DNA from: a virus
Reading direction: 5' to 3' (one strand)
Length of the DNA: 36,966 nucleotides
IMG/VR virus record: IMGVR_UViG_3300017757_000042
Location: 1 to 36,966 of that record
This document shows positions 1-8,281 of the stretch, one piece after another. A model generated the notes under the pieces. That model saw nothing but the letters and a program-made list of their open reading frames with translations, had not been told where the DNA came from and searched no databases. A program made the translations under genes and the position numbers. The first letter of the stretch is position 1. Each line of letters starts with the position of its first letter.

Positions 1-53
1 ACTTGCGGAAGAACTATAAAGATACTATAGCATATTTAGATACAATACTTTAG
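1..53 (+). CDS. 3' end of an unidentified rightward gene (partial)
   Basis: One plus-strand frame is open from the window edge and ends at a TAG at 51-53, giving the 16-residue tail LRKNYKDTIAYLDTIL. The composition (Lys, Tyr, Ile, Leu with A/T-ending codons) is like the other phage genes here. A small hairpin with a T-run overlaps the stop codon, as expected at the end of a transcription unit. Too little is visible to name the protein. The other two plus-strand frames stop within about 30 bases. The call rests mainly on the stop codon and terminator coinciding, so it is moderate. Confidence 0.45.
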   Translation, partial: LRKNYKDTIAYLDTIL

Positions 54-69
54 ACACTTCGTGTCTTTT
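52..69 (+). terminator. Small rho-independent terminator
   Basis: AGACAC (52-57) pairs with GTGTCT (61-66) around a TTC loop and is followed by a short T-run (66-69). It sits on the stop codon of the left-edge gene. A second inverted repeat follows at once: TTTCCAAC (67-74) and GTTGGAAA (110-117), with seven Ts at 118-124 and a long loop of short TTCATT-type repeats. It may act as a back-up terminator. Confidence 0.5.
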
Positions 70-539
70 CCAACTACTAAATTCATTCATTTCATTCATT
101 TCATTTCTTGTTGGAAATTTTTTTAACACGATAAACGTTATCATGAAAGTTAAGCCATAATTCTCCTTAAGCAAGGAGAACAATGTGATGTCATCATGAT
201 GAGCATCGCCATCTCTATCTCGGGTGCTTTTAGGAACCAGTGAGCTTTTTGTCCCCATACACTACCGTCTCGAATCTCACGGAAATTAATATAACCTTGA
301 AGAGTTTAGTTACACTAACTTGTAGGTTGCTTTTTCTCAGAGCCTACATCCTTTTAATACTGTTTGTCGTGTGTTTGTATCTTTGCCGCTATACATCTCT
401 AGTTCCCGCACCAGGATTACTGGATTGTCAAAGAGACCGATTTAATATGCCTCGGTTGGGGCAGGTGTATAGTCCTATGTGTGCCGTGTGTGCCTTGTGA
501 GTATGACGTGGTGTCTATTATGTGTTAGTCAGCAAATAG
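54..539. other. Gap between convergent genes, with several hairpins
   Basis: About 490 bases between the left-edge rightward gene and the leftward nuclease gene hold no gene I can support. Two frames stay open, a leftward 77-residue and a rightward 86-residue one, but neither resembles a known protein and neither has a convincing ribosome site. Inverted repeats are visible: 161-168 with 173-180 (8 bp, 4-base loop), 321-328 with 341-348 (8 bp including one G-T pair), 448-453 with 458-463 (6 bp, 4-base loop), and a 12-base palindrome at 191-202. The stretch from about 240 to 500 looks richer in G and C than the coding DNA. I looked for tRNA arms on both strands and found none. Confidence 0.4.
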
Positions 540-965
540 TTATCTATCTTTCAAACTTTCTTTAAGGATTTTTGAACCACCTATGCGACAGTTGATAATT
601 CCGTTGTAGTAATCGTCAGTTAGCAACACTTTATGTTTAAATTGTAACTCTGCTTCAACATAACTCATTACGCCTCTAGTGGCACAATACTCTAATATCT
701 CTCTAGTAAATTGTTTCTCGCCTTGTGCTACAACATCGTTTAGTAAGTGATCCGAACTACCCCAATAAGTACGCCAGTCACTTTCTTTTGTGCCTCTACG
801 TTTATTCTTTCTGCCTTTTAAGGGCGGTTTGGTTGTTTTGAACTTTGCTAGTTTTTTGCCTATATACTTTTTACCATTCTTAGTATTGGTAATTAGGTAT
901 ACAAATCCTTCACACCATTCTGGTATGCTGTCTACTTTTTTACCTTGATATGTCCAATCGCTCAT
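540..965 (-). CDS. GIY-YIG endonuclease-like protein
   Basis: The 141-residue product looks like a small GIY-YIG nuclease. The first motif is GFVYLI (residues 20-25), and KKYIGKK (32-38) supplies the YIG element. A basic stretch follows (about 41-60), then DWRTYWGSS (63-71), which I recall from SegE-like phage GIY-YIG proteins. A Glu in YVEAELQF (102-109) is a candidate metal-binding residue, and Asn residues near 121-125 could complete the site. Such enzymes cut DNA with one divalent metal; phage members include homing endonucleases and repair-type nucleases. It is the last gene of the leftward gp55-gp47-gp46 unit, starting 5 bases after gp46 with only a weak ribosome site. Whether it is a homing enzyme or a nuclease of phage recombination cannot be told from sequence. 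Confidence 0.72.
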   Translation of the reverse strand: MSDWTYQGKKVDSIPEWCEGFVYLITNTKNGKKYIGKKLAKFKTTKPPLKGRKNKRRGTKESDWRTYWGSSDHLLNDVVAQGEKQFTREILEYCATRGVMSYVEAELQFKHKVLLTDDYYNGIINCRIGGSKILKESLKDR

Positions 966-970
966 GCATA

Positions 971-2740
971 TTAGTTATCCAATATTTCTATATCGTTTGC
1001 ATAAGAAGTGAACCCACCTTCTTTTACAACATATAAAACATTGCTAACTCTTCCTTGTAATTCTTCTTTGTGAGATATTAAGAATACATTTTTCTTCGAC
1101 TCTCTTCCCATTTTTTTGAGAACGGCTAATGCACTTTCTACACCAGTTGTATCCATTCCCGAATCTACAAGTTCATCAATACACATTAAGTTCATAGGCT
1201 GGTTAAGACTCTCGTAGATGTCACGGAATGCCCAACTCATACCAAGTATAAGTCTATTACGCTCACCTCTACTTAGATTATCAAAGTCTAAATCTCTTCC
1301 GTACTCTGTAATATCTACAGATAAGTCTGAGTTAAATTTAACATCATGTGGTAGTCCTAATTTTTCTAAATAGTAACCTAATCTATAATTTAAATATTGT
1401 AAGTTTTGGTCAATAATTTTCTTTCTTATAAAACTGTCTTTACTTGTTAATAATTTATATAGGAATTCTTGATGGTCTTTTAGTCTAGTTAGTTCATTCA
1501 TTGTGTCATAACTAACATCTTCTAATCCTGTATCTTGAAGTTGCTCTACTTGTTCTGTGTAAGGATTTGTATCTTTAATATTTTCTTCGATTTGAGCAGT
1601 AATTGTTTCTAGATTGTGTCTGTGCTGTAACGCATCTTCCATACTAGAATAAAATGTAATAGGCGATTCAGGCAACTCTCCTATATCTTGTAGTTTTCCT
1701 TTCACATCTGTAATTTTAATTTCTAAATCTGCAAAATAATCTATTTCTTTTTGTTCTTTCTCTTTAAGTTCTGCTGTGTACTCTTCATGTGTTTCTAAGT
1801 GTGCTGTTTCTTGTCCACATGCAGGGCATACACCGTCTTCTGCTTTTTGTATATTCTCTTTAAGTGTGTCTAATGTGCTAGTACTTCGTTTGCTACTAGT
1901 TACAAGTTGAGATAGTTCACTGTTTAGTCCTTGCATTTGAGCATATTGTTTGCTAATAACATCCATTGCTCTGTGTTTTTCTAACTCACGTTCAATATCT
2001 GTTTCTTTTAAGGTGTCTAAACTATTCTGTAGGGCATTAACTTTATCCGATTTATTTTTGTTCCATGCTTTACTTCTGCTTTCTATTTCTTCAATATTTT
2101 TCTGGATACGTTTGTTTGCATTATTAACTGCCTGTATTCTAAGTTCTTCTTCCTTAATATTATCTTTTGTGCCTTTTAAAAGTTCTTTAAGTAATTCTGC
2201 TTTCTCACTAATTTCTGTAATACCTAACAACTGCTCAATCATATCACGTTGGTCATTGGTTTTCATACTAAGGAACGGTTCCGTGTATGTGTTTAGTGCA
2301 ATCAAGTGCTTAAACATATTATGCGGAAAACCTATTACTCTTTCTATTTCTTTTTGTGTTTCTCTGCTGTCGCCTTGCTGTTCGTCATCTGCATTTTCAA
2401 CACCATCAATATAAAATTTTAGAGTATTAGGACGTCTGCCTCGTTCGATACGATATTCACGTCCATCGATATCAAAGTCCACGGTAACAATCATGCCTTT
2501 ACCATTTGTTTTGTTAATTAAGTTATCACGTCTGATATTTGTTAGTGCTTCTCCGTAAAGTCCGTAACTAAGTGCATTAATAATAGTAGTTTTACCTGTA
2601 CCGTTTCTACTACCATCACCACCCAAGTCTAGATTGTGTCCGAGAACAAGAGTAAGTTGCTCAGTATCAAACGTTACTGCCTGTGTGTTGTTTCCAACAC
2701 TCATAAAATTCTTTGCTGTTACATTTTTAATCGTTAACAT
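971..2740 (-). CDS. gp46: Recombination endonuclease subunit gp46 (Rad50/SbcC-like)
   Basis: The 589-residue product is the ATPase subunit of the gp46/gp47 complex, which resects DNA ends for recombination-dependent replication and host DNA breakdown. The N-terminal half-ATPase has a Walker A motif, GSRNGTGKTT (43-52, Lys50). Long coiled-coil arms rich in Glu, Lys and Leu flank a zinc-hook CPACGQ near residue 303. The C-terminal half has the ABC signature LSRGERNRL near 487, Walker B NLMCIDEL near 515-522, and an H-loop ISHKEEL near 553. T4 gp46 is 560 residues, so the size fits. Its ATG overlaps the gp47 stop codon (TAATG), which suggests translational coupling of the two subunits. All catalytic elements are present. 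Confidence 0.96.
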   Translation of the reverse strand: MLTIKNVTAKNFMSVGNNTQAVTFDTEQLTLVLGHNLDLGGDGSRNGTGKTTIINALSYGLYGEALTNIRRDNLINKTNGKGMIVTVDFDIDGREYRIERGRRPNTLKFYIDGVENADDEQQGDSRETQKEIERVIGFPHNMFKHLIALNTYTEPFLSMKTNDQRDMIEQLLGITEISEKAELLKELLKGTKDNIKEEELRIQAVNNANKRIQKNIEEIESRSKAWNKNKSDKVNALQNSLDTLKETDIERELEKHRAMDVISKQYAQMQGLNSELSQLVTSSKRSTSTLDTLKENIQKAEDGVCPACGQETAHLETHEEYTAELKEKEQKEIDYFADLEIKITDVKGKLQDIGELPESPITFYSSMEDALQHRHNLETITAQIEENIKDTNPYTEQVEQLQDTGLEDVSYDTMNELTRLKDHQEFLYKLLTSKDSFIRKKIIDQNLQYLNYRLGYYLEKLGLPHDVKFNSDLSVDITEYGRDLDFDNLSRGERNRLILGMSWAFRDIYESLNQPMNLMCIDELVDSGMDTTGVESALAVLKKMGRESKKNVFLISHKEELQGRVSNVLYVVKEGGFTSYANDIEILDN

Positions 2741-3759
2741 TATAGGGTTTCCAAACTCCTGTAAATCTCTATTAGTTCTTGGGTGTCAACTAAATTACTT
2801 TCTATAGTTTCTAGTTGCTGTATAACAATTTGGTCCACACTTTCAAACTGTATTTCACCACCTTCAAATACTTCCTCATCTTCTTTTACAGGCAGTAGTT
2901 GTATTTCTCTAACTTTAAAATTTTCCGCAAATGTTTCTCTAATAAAATTTGCTTCTTCGTAACTAATGTTTACATCTAATTTTATTCTAGCATGTGTTTG
3001 TGAGTCTAAATAATTTTCTGGCTTTTCTAATAGTTGCCTAAGTCCCATTGTAACATATTTAGGACAGTTATCCCAATTAACATATACAGGTTCTTCTCCC
3101 CATGTTAAAAACATAGCACCACGTTCGTTATCACCTGCATCTGAATAATTGTGTGGGAAAGCATTACCTATATAATGTATGTTGTTCTTGTATTGTCGTT
3201 TGTGAAAGTGACCACTAAACACATATTCTGGACCACTTAACATTTTATCGTTTATACCACCATGGTCCGGCATTTCAATCATTGCATTCATTTTAAAATA
3301 AGGTAATTCAAAATGTGCAAACATATATTTGCATTTCATTTTAGCAACTTGTTTGTACTCATCACCTACTAGCCAAGGTATAATAGCAACATCATCTTGT
3401 AAAAAATGTTCATCTATCATTACAATGTTAGGTAAATCTCTAGCAAACTCAATACTGTTTAGGTCACGTTTTTCTCTATAATATAAATCATGATTACCTA
3501 AAATCATGTAAACAGTTTCAAACGATTCGTTTAATTTTTTTAAGTCTCTAATAGTTGCATTCATAGTAGCAATATTAATACTTGCTCTATGATGATGCCA
3601 ATCACCTAAAAAGATACATGTCTCACAATCTCTGGCTTTTGCTTCTGCAATAAACCAGTCAATGTAGTTTTGACAATCTTGTAGGTGTTGCCTACTATTT
3701 TGTTTTAAGCCGTAATGTATATCAGTAAAACATGCGGCCCTTTCAAAAAGGTTTGCCAT
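2740..3759 (-). CDS. gp47: Recombination endonuclease subunit gp47 (Mre11/SbcD-like)
   Basis: This is the metallophosphoesterase nuclease that works with gp46. At 339 residues it matches the length of T4 gp47. The phosphoesterase motifs appear in order: TDIHYG (residues 12-17, Asp13 and His15), LGDWHHHR (51-58), LGNHD (87-91), and GHFHKRQ near 183, which together bind the two manganese ions. The C-terminal part is acidic and probably contacts the base of the gp46 coiled coil, by analogy with Mre11. It starts 8 bases after the gp55 stop and overlaps gp46 by one base. In T4 the genes also run 55 ... 47, 46, but with other genes between 55 and 47; here they are directly adjacent. Confidence 0.96.
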   Translation of the reverse strand: MANLFERAACFTDIHYGLKQNSRQHLQDCQNYIDWFIAEAKARDCETCIFLGDWHHHRASINIATMNATIRDLKKLNESFETVYMILGNHDLYYREKRDLNSIEFARDLPNIVMIDEHFLQDDVAIIPWLVGDEYKQVAKMKCKYMFAHFELPYFKMNAMIEMPDHGGINDKMLSGPEYVFSGHFHKRQYKNNIHYIGNAFPHNYSDAGDNERGAMFLTWGEEPVYVNWDNCPKYVTMGLRQLLEKPENYLDSQTHARIKLDVNISYEEANFIRETFAENFKVREIQLLPVKEDEEVFEGGEIQFESVDQIVIQQLETIESNLVDTQELIEIYRSLETL

Positions 3760-3767
3760 ATATTATG

Positions 3768-4640
3768 TTACTCGGTATTTGTATTTTCTACTTCAGTTTC
3801 AGCCGCTGAACGAAGTTCTTTCATAGCATTTTCGTGAGCAATCTGTCTTCCGTAACTTGGTAAATGTCCTGACTCAATTAATATGTCGTCTCTAATGTTT
3901 TGATTACGTTTCTCTAAATTTAAAACTCTTGTGAAACTGTTATTAACTGTTGCAGTATAATATGCAAATGGATTATCTGATTTTGCTTCGTTAAACTGTA
4001 GTCCTATTTGTGCAAGTTGCACTAATGCTTGTCCACGCATTTCGTCTACATAAGTGTAACCTCTCCAGTTACCTCGTTGACTGTATCGCTCGACAAGTTT
4101 CATAAACATGCTACCTAATGTGTTAGTAATCTTGCCATGGTCAACTGAAAAATGTCCATTGTGTAGTCCACCTACCCAATGACTTCTAGCAACTTCTCTA
4201 GGATTACTTCCAGCACTATCTAAAATATAATGTTTAAAAGGTGGAAAGTTTAACTTTGCTTTTGTGTCTGCAATAGTTTTTGTAGTTTTCTTTCTGCCAG
4301 GCTCATCCGGAATATGGTCATATCCCATTACCCTGAATACCAATTCATCTACTGGTACAGACTCAGGATCAATAGCAAAATCTTTCTGCTTAGGTTTTTT
4401 ATCCCAGCCTCCTTCTGCCATTGCTTTTTGATAGCCTTCTGATTGAACTTTAGATGCACGATTGGCTCGTGCTTCACTAATTGCTGTTTTATTAATTTTT
4501 TTAACGTCGTCTAATATAAGGTCAACGTTAAAATATTTGTCGTCCTGAACATAGCAGTAAGACATTTTACTTGCATGTATCTGTTTAAGGATATCTTTGT
4601 TGTTCAAATAATTGACTTTCTTTGGTTGTGGTGTAGTCAT
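3768..4640 (-). CDS. gp55: Late-transcription sigma factor gp55, with a long N-terminal extension
   Basis: The product directs host RNA polymerase to phage late promoters. Recognition rests on the conserved core at about residues 175-255: KLVERYSQRGNW, then YTYVDEMRGQA, then SDNPFAYYTATVNNSF and EKRNQNIRDD. This matches the gp55 block that corresponds to sigma region 2. T4 gp55 is 185 residues; this one is 290, with roughly 100 extra basic or polar residues before the core. The C-terminus is acidic (ETEVENTNTE) and I do not see an obvious hydrophobic sliding-clamp tail as in T4 gp55. The ATG has an AGGAG ribosome site a few bases upstream. It is first in the leftward operon, behind a strong sigma70-type promoter and possibly a late promoter too. 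It is the likely reader of the GATAAATA boxes in this window. Confidence 0.88.
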   Translation of the reverse strand: MTTPQPKKVNYLNNKDILKQIHASKMSYCYVQDDKYFNVDLILDDVKKINKTAISEARANRASKVQSEGYQKAMAEGGWDKKPKQKDFAIDPESVPVDELVFRVMGYDHIPDEPGRKKTTKTIADTKAKLNFPPFKHYILDSAGSNPREVARSHWVGGLHNGHFSVDHGKITNTLGSMFMKLVERYSQRGNWRGYTYVDEMRGQALVQLAQIGLQFNEAKSDNPFAYYTATVNNSFTRVLNLEKRNQNIRDDILIESGHLPSYGRQIAHENAMKELRSAAETEVENTNTE

Positions 4641-4660
4641 AAAATCTCCTGTTAAACAGC

Positions 4661-4689
4661 ATTATAGTACCGAAAGTGGTAAAAGTCAA
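4661..4689 (-). promoter_or_regulatory. Sigma70-type promoter of the gp55-gp47-gp46 operon
   Basis: Read leftward, TTGACT (4689-4684) and TATAAT (4666-4661) are separated by exactly 17 bases. The -10 box is a perfect match and the -35 box has one mismatch. Transcription would start near 4654, leaving a short leader that contains the AGGAG site before the gp55 ATG at 4640. This points to host-sigma (early or middle) expression. Confidence 0.85.
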
Positions 4690-4714
4690 CTGTTTTCTTA
4701 TATTCATACTAATA

Positions 4715-4747
4715 ATTAAAACGTACTATTATTTATCGTGATAAATA
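4715..4747 (+). promoter_or_regulatory. Late promoter of the gp48-gp5 block
   Basis: GATAAATA (4740-4747) resembles the T4 late box TATAAATA. ATTAAAAC (4715-4722) lies exactly 17 bases upstream, as at gp25. With T4 geometry the start would be at 4753, giving a 12-base leader that contains AGGAG before the ATG at 4765. Confidence 0.78.
4730..4737 (-). promoter_or_regulatory. Possible leftward late promoter, mirror of the gp48 promoter
   Basis: TATTTATC at 4730-4737 is GATAAATA when read leftward. It is the mirror image of the rightward box at 4740-4747, with only GT between them. A start about 6 bases beyond the box would lie near 4724 and read into gp55. No ATTAAAAC-like element is found 17 bases behind it, unlike the rightward partner, so it may be weaker or a by-product of dyad symmetry. 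Confidence 0.45.
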
Positions 4748-4764
4748 TGTTATAGGAGACTAAT

Positions 4765-5505
4765 ATGGCAAATGAAACAGAATTCAATCAAGGCTTACAA
4801 ATAGGTGGCGGCGATGAGTTTTCTCAATTCGTTCAAGCGAGTGATGGAACACAATTTGATAAAAAAGATTGGCGAGCAAGGATTCGTCCTAAGAAAGGCG
4901 GAGAGAAATGGGCTTACGGGCTCGTAGATCCCGATGACCCAACAAAAGAGATAACAGATAGTGTATTAAAGCCTTTACAAGAAAGAGGCGGAATAGTCTA
5001 TCCTTATACACCTGATATCTTTTTGCAGGCTAGTGTCGATTACAACGAGTCGATGCAACACGGTTCAAACTATCCTTTTTACACATATATTAATAGTAGA
5101 CCTACAACATTACCTATTACAGGTGTGTTTACTGCAAATACAGTAGAAGAAGGACAATATATGTTAGCCATTTTCCATTTTCTTAGAAGTGTTACTAAAG
5201 CATTCTATGGAGACTCTGCTGTCAAATCTGGATATTATGGTACACCTCCTCCGGTGTTACTTTTTGAATACCTAGGAGAATTTGGTTTTAATAAAGTTCC
5301 AGTAATTATTAGGAACTATAACTTCCAATTACCACCTGATGTAGATTATGTACCTGTTAAGTATAAAGGCACTACAACAATGATGCCTACAGAAACAAGT
5401 GTGATGATAGAATTAGCACCACAATACACATACAGAAAAACAAGGAAGAAATTTAACCTACAAGCATTTACTAGTGGTAAACAATTAAAAGACGGATTTA
5501 TTTAA
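4765..5505 (+). CDS. gp48: Baseplate tail-tube cap protein gp48-like
   Basis: The 246-residue product is probably the cap that sits on the baseplate hub and starts the tail tube and sheath. Family-like segments include YPFYTYINSRPTTLPITGVF (about 112-131), EEGQYMLAIFHFLRSVTKAF (about 137-156), TPPPVLLFEYLGEFGFNKVP (about 169-188) and an Arg/Lys-rich end (YRKTRKKFNLQ). T4 gp48 is longer (364), but shorter forms fit marine phages. It is first in the rightward block, with AGGAG spaced well before the ATG, and its stop overlaps the gp53 start (TAATG). The homologous tube protein gp54 is the main alternative; position before gp53 favours gp48. Confidence 0.72.
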   Translation: MANETEFNQGLQIGGGDEFSQFVQASDGTQFDKKDWRARIRPKKGGEKWAYGLVDPDDPTKEITDSVLKPLQERGGIVYPYTPDIFLQASVDYNESMQHGSNYPFYTYINSRPTTLPITGVFTANTVEEGQYMLAIFHFLRSVTKAFYGDSAVKSGYYGTPPPVLLFEYLGEFGFNKVPVIIRNYNFQLPPDVDYVPVKYKGTTTMMPTETSVMIELAPQYTYRKTRKKFNLQAFTSGKQLKDGFI

Positions 5506-5804
5506 TGGCAACTTTTCATAATACAAATAGTTTTTTATATCGAGCAGGCGTGAATGACTTTTACTTAGATGTTAATGACTTACCTAAAATACCTAAAAGT
5601 AGAGCCGATAGACTTTATACAATAGAATCAAGGTATGCAAATAGACCAGACTTATTAGCACACGAATTATACGGAAGTGTAAATCTATGGTGGGTGTTTG
5701 CTTTAAGGAACCCAGACTTGCTAGTAGATCCTTTAGAAGATTTTACTTCAGGATTATCTATATTTTTGCCTACTAAAGAAACTGTTGATAGAGTAACTGG
5801 CTAA
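5505..5804 (+). CDS. gp53: Baseplate wedge subunit gp53
   Basis: A 99-residue protein with the gp53 signature: RADRLYTIESRYANRPDLLA, then ELYGSVNLWWVFALRNPD and a close around LSIFLPT. The region from about 40 to 95 is the LysM-like fold at the start of T4 gp53 (196 residues), so this is a short form lacking the T4 C-terminal half. In T4, gp53 clamps the wedge around the hub. It overlaps both neighbours by TAATG junctions, so translation of gp48, gp53 and the next gene is probably coupled. Confidence 0.85.
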   Translation: MATFHNTNSFLYRAGVNDFYLDVNDLPKIPKSRADRLYTIESRYANRPDLLAHELYGSVNLWWVFALRNPDLLVDPLEDFTSGLSIFLPTKETVDRVTG

Positions 5805-8281
5805 TGACTGACAAAAATCCTAAAAGTGAAAAAACTGTAGTAGAAGACAGATACTTAGGAAGTGTATTAGGCAACCGACTTGATGCATACAACAATGCAT
5901 CATATAATTTACGATTATATATGATACCCGATGTAACTGCTGACGGCGGCGGCTATAAAAATGGTGCCTTACAAGCAAAACCAGAAGAAACTGTTATTAT
6001 AGCACAAACAGGTGTTACAGGAATACAAATAGATAACTTGTCTTTAAATATTGTACAAGGTGCATCAGGGTCCTTTGTAACTAATGGTACTTTTACGTTA
6101 TACCAACCGGGTGCCGCAGACTTATTAGATCAAATACAAATAGCAAAAAAAGTTTTAGGTATACAAGCAGGCATGTTTGCAAATGCACCTATATTTTTAG
6201 AAATTACATTCAAAGGTTATGAAGAAGACCTCGATGATGTAGAAGGAGCAGGTGCCCCTGTAAAAATTCAAGGCCCGTGGTGCTGGCAATTAGAGATAGC
6301 AACTATCGATGTTGCAATAACAGAAGATGGTAGCACTTACGATTTTTCAGTTGTAATAGGAAGTGATAGTGCTTATTCAGATACCTTTTACACTATTCCT
6401 GCAGATACTAGTATGACTGGTAGTACTATTAAAGAGTGCATGGAAGATTTAGAAGAAACATTAAAGAAATACAGAGAAGACAATTACAAAGAAGAACAAG
6501 TTCATGACGAAGTAGTTTTTGATTTATCACAAATAGAAGAAATGTTAGGTAAGGGTAAAATAAAATATTCAAATTATGAAAATGCAGAACAAATAAACAG
6601 GTTAATGAATGCTGAAGCACAAGGCATTAAGACTAGAGAAGAGTACGAAAAAGTTTTAGAAGATAATCCAGAAAGTCTAGACGGTGGCGTTAAAGCAACT
6701 GGCGGAATCTGGAAACGAGACAGAATACAACTTAAAGAAGGTACAAACTTTCACAAAATTTTTACAACATTATTTGTAATGAATGACGAATTTTTAGAAA
6801 AGTGTACCAGAAAGAAAAAGTTTGATAGTCCTAACATAGATGAAGATGGCGTAGACTTAAATCAAACATTTACACATTGGTATAAAATAGAAGCAGATAT
6901 CGAATATTTAGATTACGACAAAAGAAGAAATACATACGCAAGACGTGTAACATACAAACCTATGATATATCAAACAGCAGATCAAGATTTATCAATTAGT
7001 CCGGGAGAGTTTAACTTAGACAAAGATAATGTAACAAAACGTATAAAAGAAATGAATATTAAAAAAGCATATCATTATATGTATACAGGGTTAAATGACC
7101 AAATATTAAAAGCAGATATATCATATAAAGCAGGACAGTTATTATTAGGTGCTCCGGGCGGAGGCTTAATAGGTGATACATCAACTAGTCCTAATAAACC
7201 AGGTGCTCCTGTCAGTGACGGAGACCTAGACGGCAAGAATAAAAAAGCCGAAGTAGCCGCCAAGCAAGAAGAGAAAGACGGTATAATAAAAGCAATGGAC
7301 GATCCTAGTACAATGCAACGTATCCAAGATACATTAGGATTAACAAACGCAGAGGCTGAAGAATTAAAAGATTCTAAAGAAAAACAAAACAACTTAGCAG
7401 AAGCAATAATATTTTTAAACAATAACGGACAAAATCCGTTAGGGTATTATAAAAGTGCAAACGGCAATGCAGACTTTAATACGCCTGTAGACCAAGACTA
7501 TAGTAATCCAATGGAAATACCATACACACCTGAGGCAAGTGGGTATATTTATGGTGCAGATTTATTAGATAATGCAGGTGGCTCAGAAACAGTTATAGGC
7601 GAACTATCTGGACAACAAGCCATTAATACTCTTGTGTCTCAGATACGTGGAGATATTGCTACTGATTCTAAACCATCGTTTGACTATACAAAGAGTGTGG
7701 TTGCAACTAGTGGTAATACAAGTGATGGTACTCCTAAAGCAACACTATTTGGATATATGTATAATAATGTAAACGATGCTAGTATACTTGTAGACTTAGG
7801 GTTAACTGTTAGGGGTGATCCTTGGTACCTGGGTCCAATGCCAGTAGACCCAATGAAACCGTCAGGTCTTACATCTGCTGTAGAAGATGCTCAAGCAGTT
7901 ACCGATAATGATGCTATATCGTATAGTAGCAATGATAACTACTTTTTGTTTACAATGCAAACACCACGTGTTATAGATCCTGATTTAGACGATGAAGATA
8001 ATAACACTGGTTACATGTCTAAACAAGGAACAGCATACTTTTTGAGTGGAGTATATCAGATATTCCAAGTTACTGCAAACTTTAGTAACGGCATGTTTGA
8101 TTGTGAACTAAATGCTAAAAAACAAACAGCATTAAGTTTAGCCAACTTCGACATGACTAATGTTGATTACGGACAATCAGAAGGCGATGACGAATTAACA
8201 GATGCGGAAATAGCCGCAATGGCAGATGAAGTAAATGCACAACAACAAAGAGAATTCGAAGAGAATAGGGGAGGCGGATAA
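5804..8281 (+). CDS. VrlC-like baseplate hub/structural protein
   Basis: An 825-residue protein at the position where marine T4-like phages carry the gene named vrlC, between gp53 and gp5. The N-terminal part (about 60-215) is beta-rich (VTGIQIDNLSLNIVQGASG, APIFLEITFKGY) and resembles hub proteins of the gp27 kind. The middle (about 210-300 and 480-550) is highly charged and probably helical. The C-terminal part (about 700-785: YFLFTMQTPR, YFLSGVYQIFQVTANF, MFDCELNAKKQT) looks like a tail-protein beta domain. The end is acidic and Gly-rich. No gp27 gene is otherwise seen, and standing beside gp5 it may form the hub ring that carries the spike. The VrlC name is from gene context and recall; the hub role is inference. 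Confidence 0.6.
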   Translation: MTDKNPKSEKTVVEDRYLGSVLGNRLDAYNNASYNLRLYMIPDVTADGGGYKNGALQAKPEETVIIAQTGVTGIQIDNLSLNIVQGASGSFVTNGTFTLYQPGAADLLDQIQIAKKVLGIQAGMFANAPIFLEITFKGYEEDLDDVEGAGAPVKIQGPWCWQLEIATIDVAITEDGSTYDFSVVIGSDSAYSDTFYTIPADTSMTGSTIKECMEDLEETLKKYREDNYKEEQVHDEVVFDLSQIEEMLGKGKIKYSNYENAEQINRLMNAEAQGIKTREEYEKVLEDNPESLDGGVKATGGIWKRDRIQLKEGTNFHKIFTTLFVMNDEFLEKCTRKKKFDSPNIDEDGVDLNQTFTHWYKIEADIEYLDYDKRRNTYARRVTYKPMIYQTADQDLSISPGEFNLDKDNVTKRIKEMNIKKAYHYMYTGLNDQILKADISYKAGQLLLGAPGGGLIGDTSTSPNKPGAPVSDGDLDGKNKKAEVAAKQEEKDGIIKAMDDPSTMQRIQDTLGLTNAEAEELKDSKEKQNNLAEAIIFLNNNGQNPLGYYKSANGNADFNTPVDQDYSNPMEIPYTPEASGYIYGADLLDNAGGSETVIGELSGQQAINTLVSQIRGDIATDSKPSFDYTKSVVATSGNTSDGTPKATLFGYMYNNVNDASILVDLGLTVRGDPWYLGPMPVDPMKPSGLTSAVEDAQAVTDNDAISYSSNDNYFLFTMQTPRVIDPDLDDEDNNTGYMSKQGTAYFLSGVYQIFQVTANFSNGMFDCELNAKKQTALSLANFDMTNVDYGQSEGDDELTDAEIAAMADEVNAQQQREFEENRGGG

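Noticed and set aside
25-258. Leftward 77-residue open frame in the left gap
   Set aside because: No recognised family, no clear ribosome site, and its end overlaps the terminator hairpins; treated as non-coding.
250-290. tRNA-like T-loop (TCGAATC) near 271-278
   Set aside because: Flanking bases do not form the five-base T stem, and no matching anticodon or acceptor arms are found on either strand.
240-500. Rightward 86-residue hydrophobic frame in the left gap
   Set aside because: Composition rich in Leu, Val and Cys unlike the neighbouring genes, no ribosome site; hairpins lie within it. A small membrane protein is not excluded.
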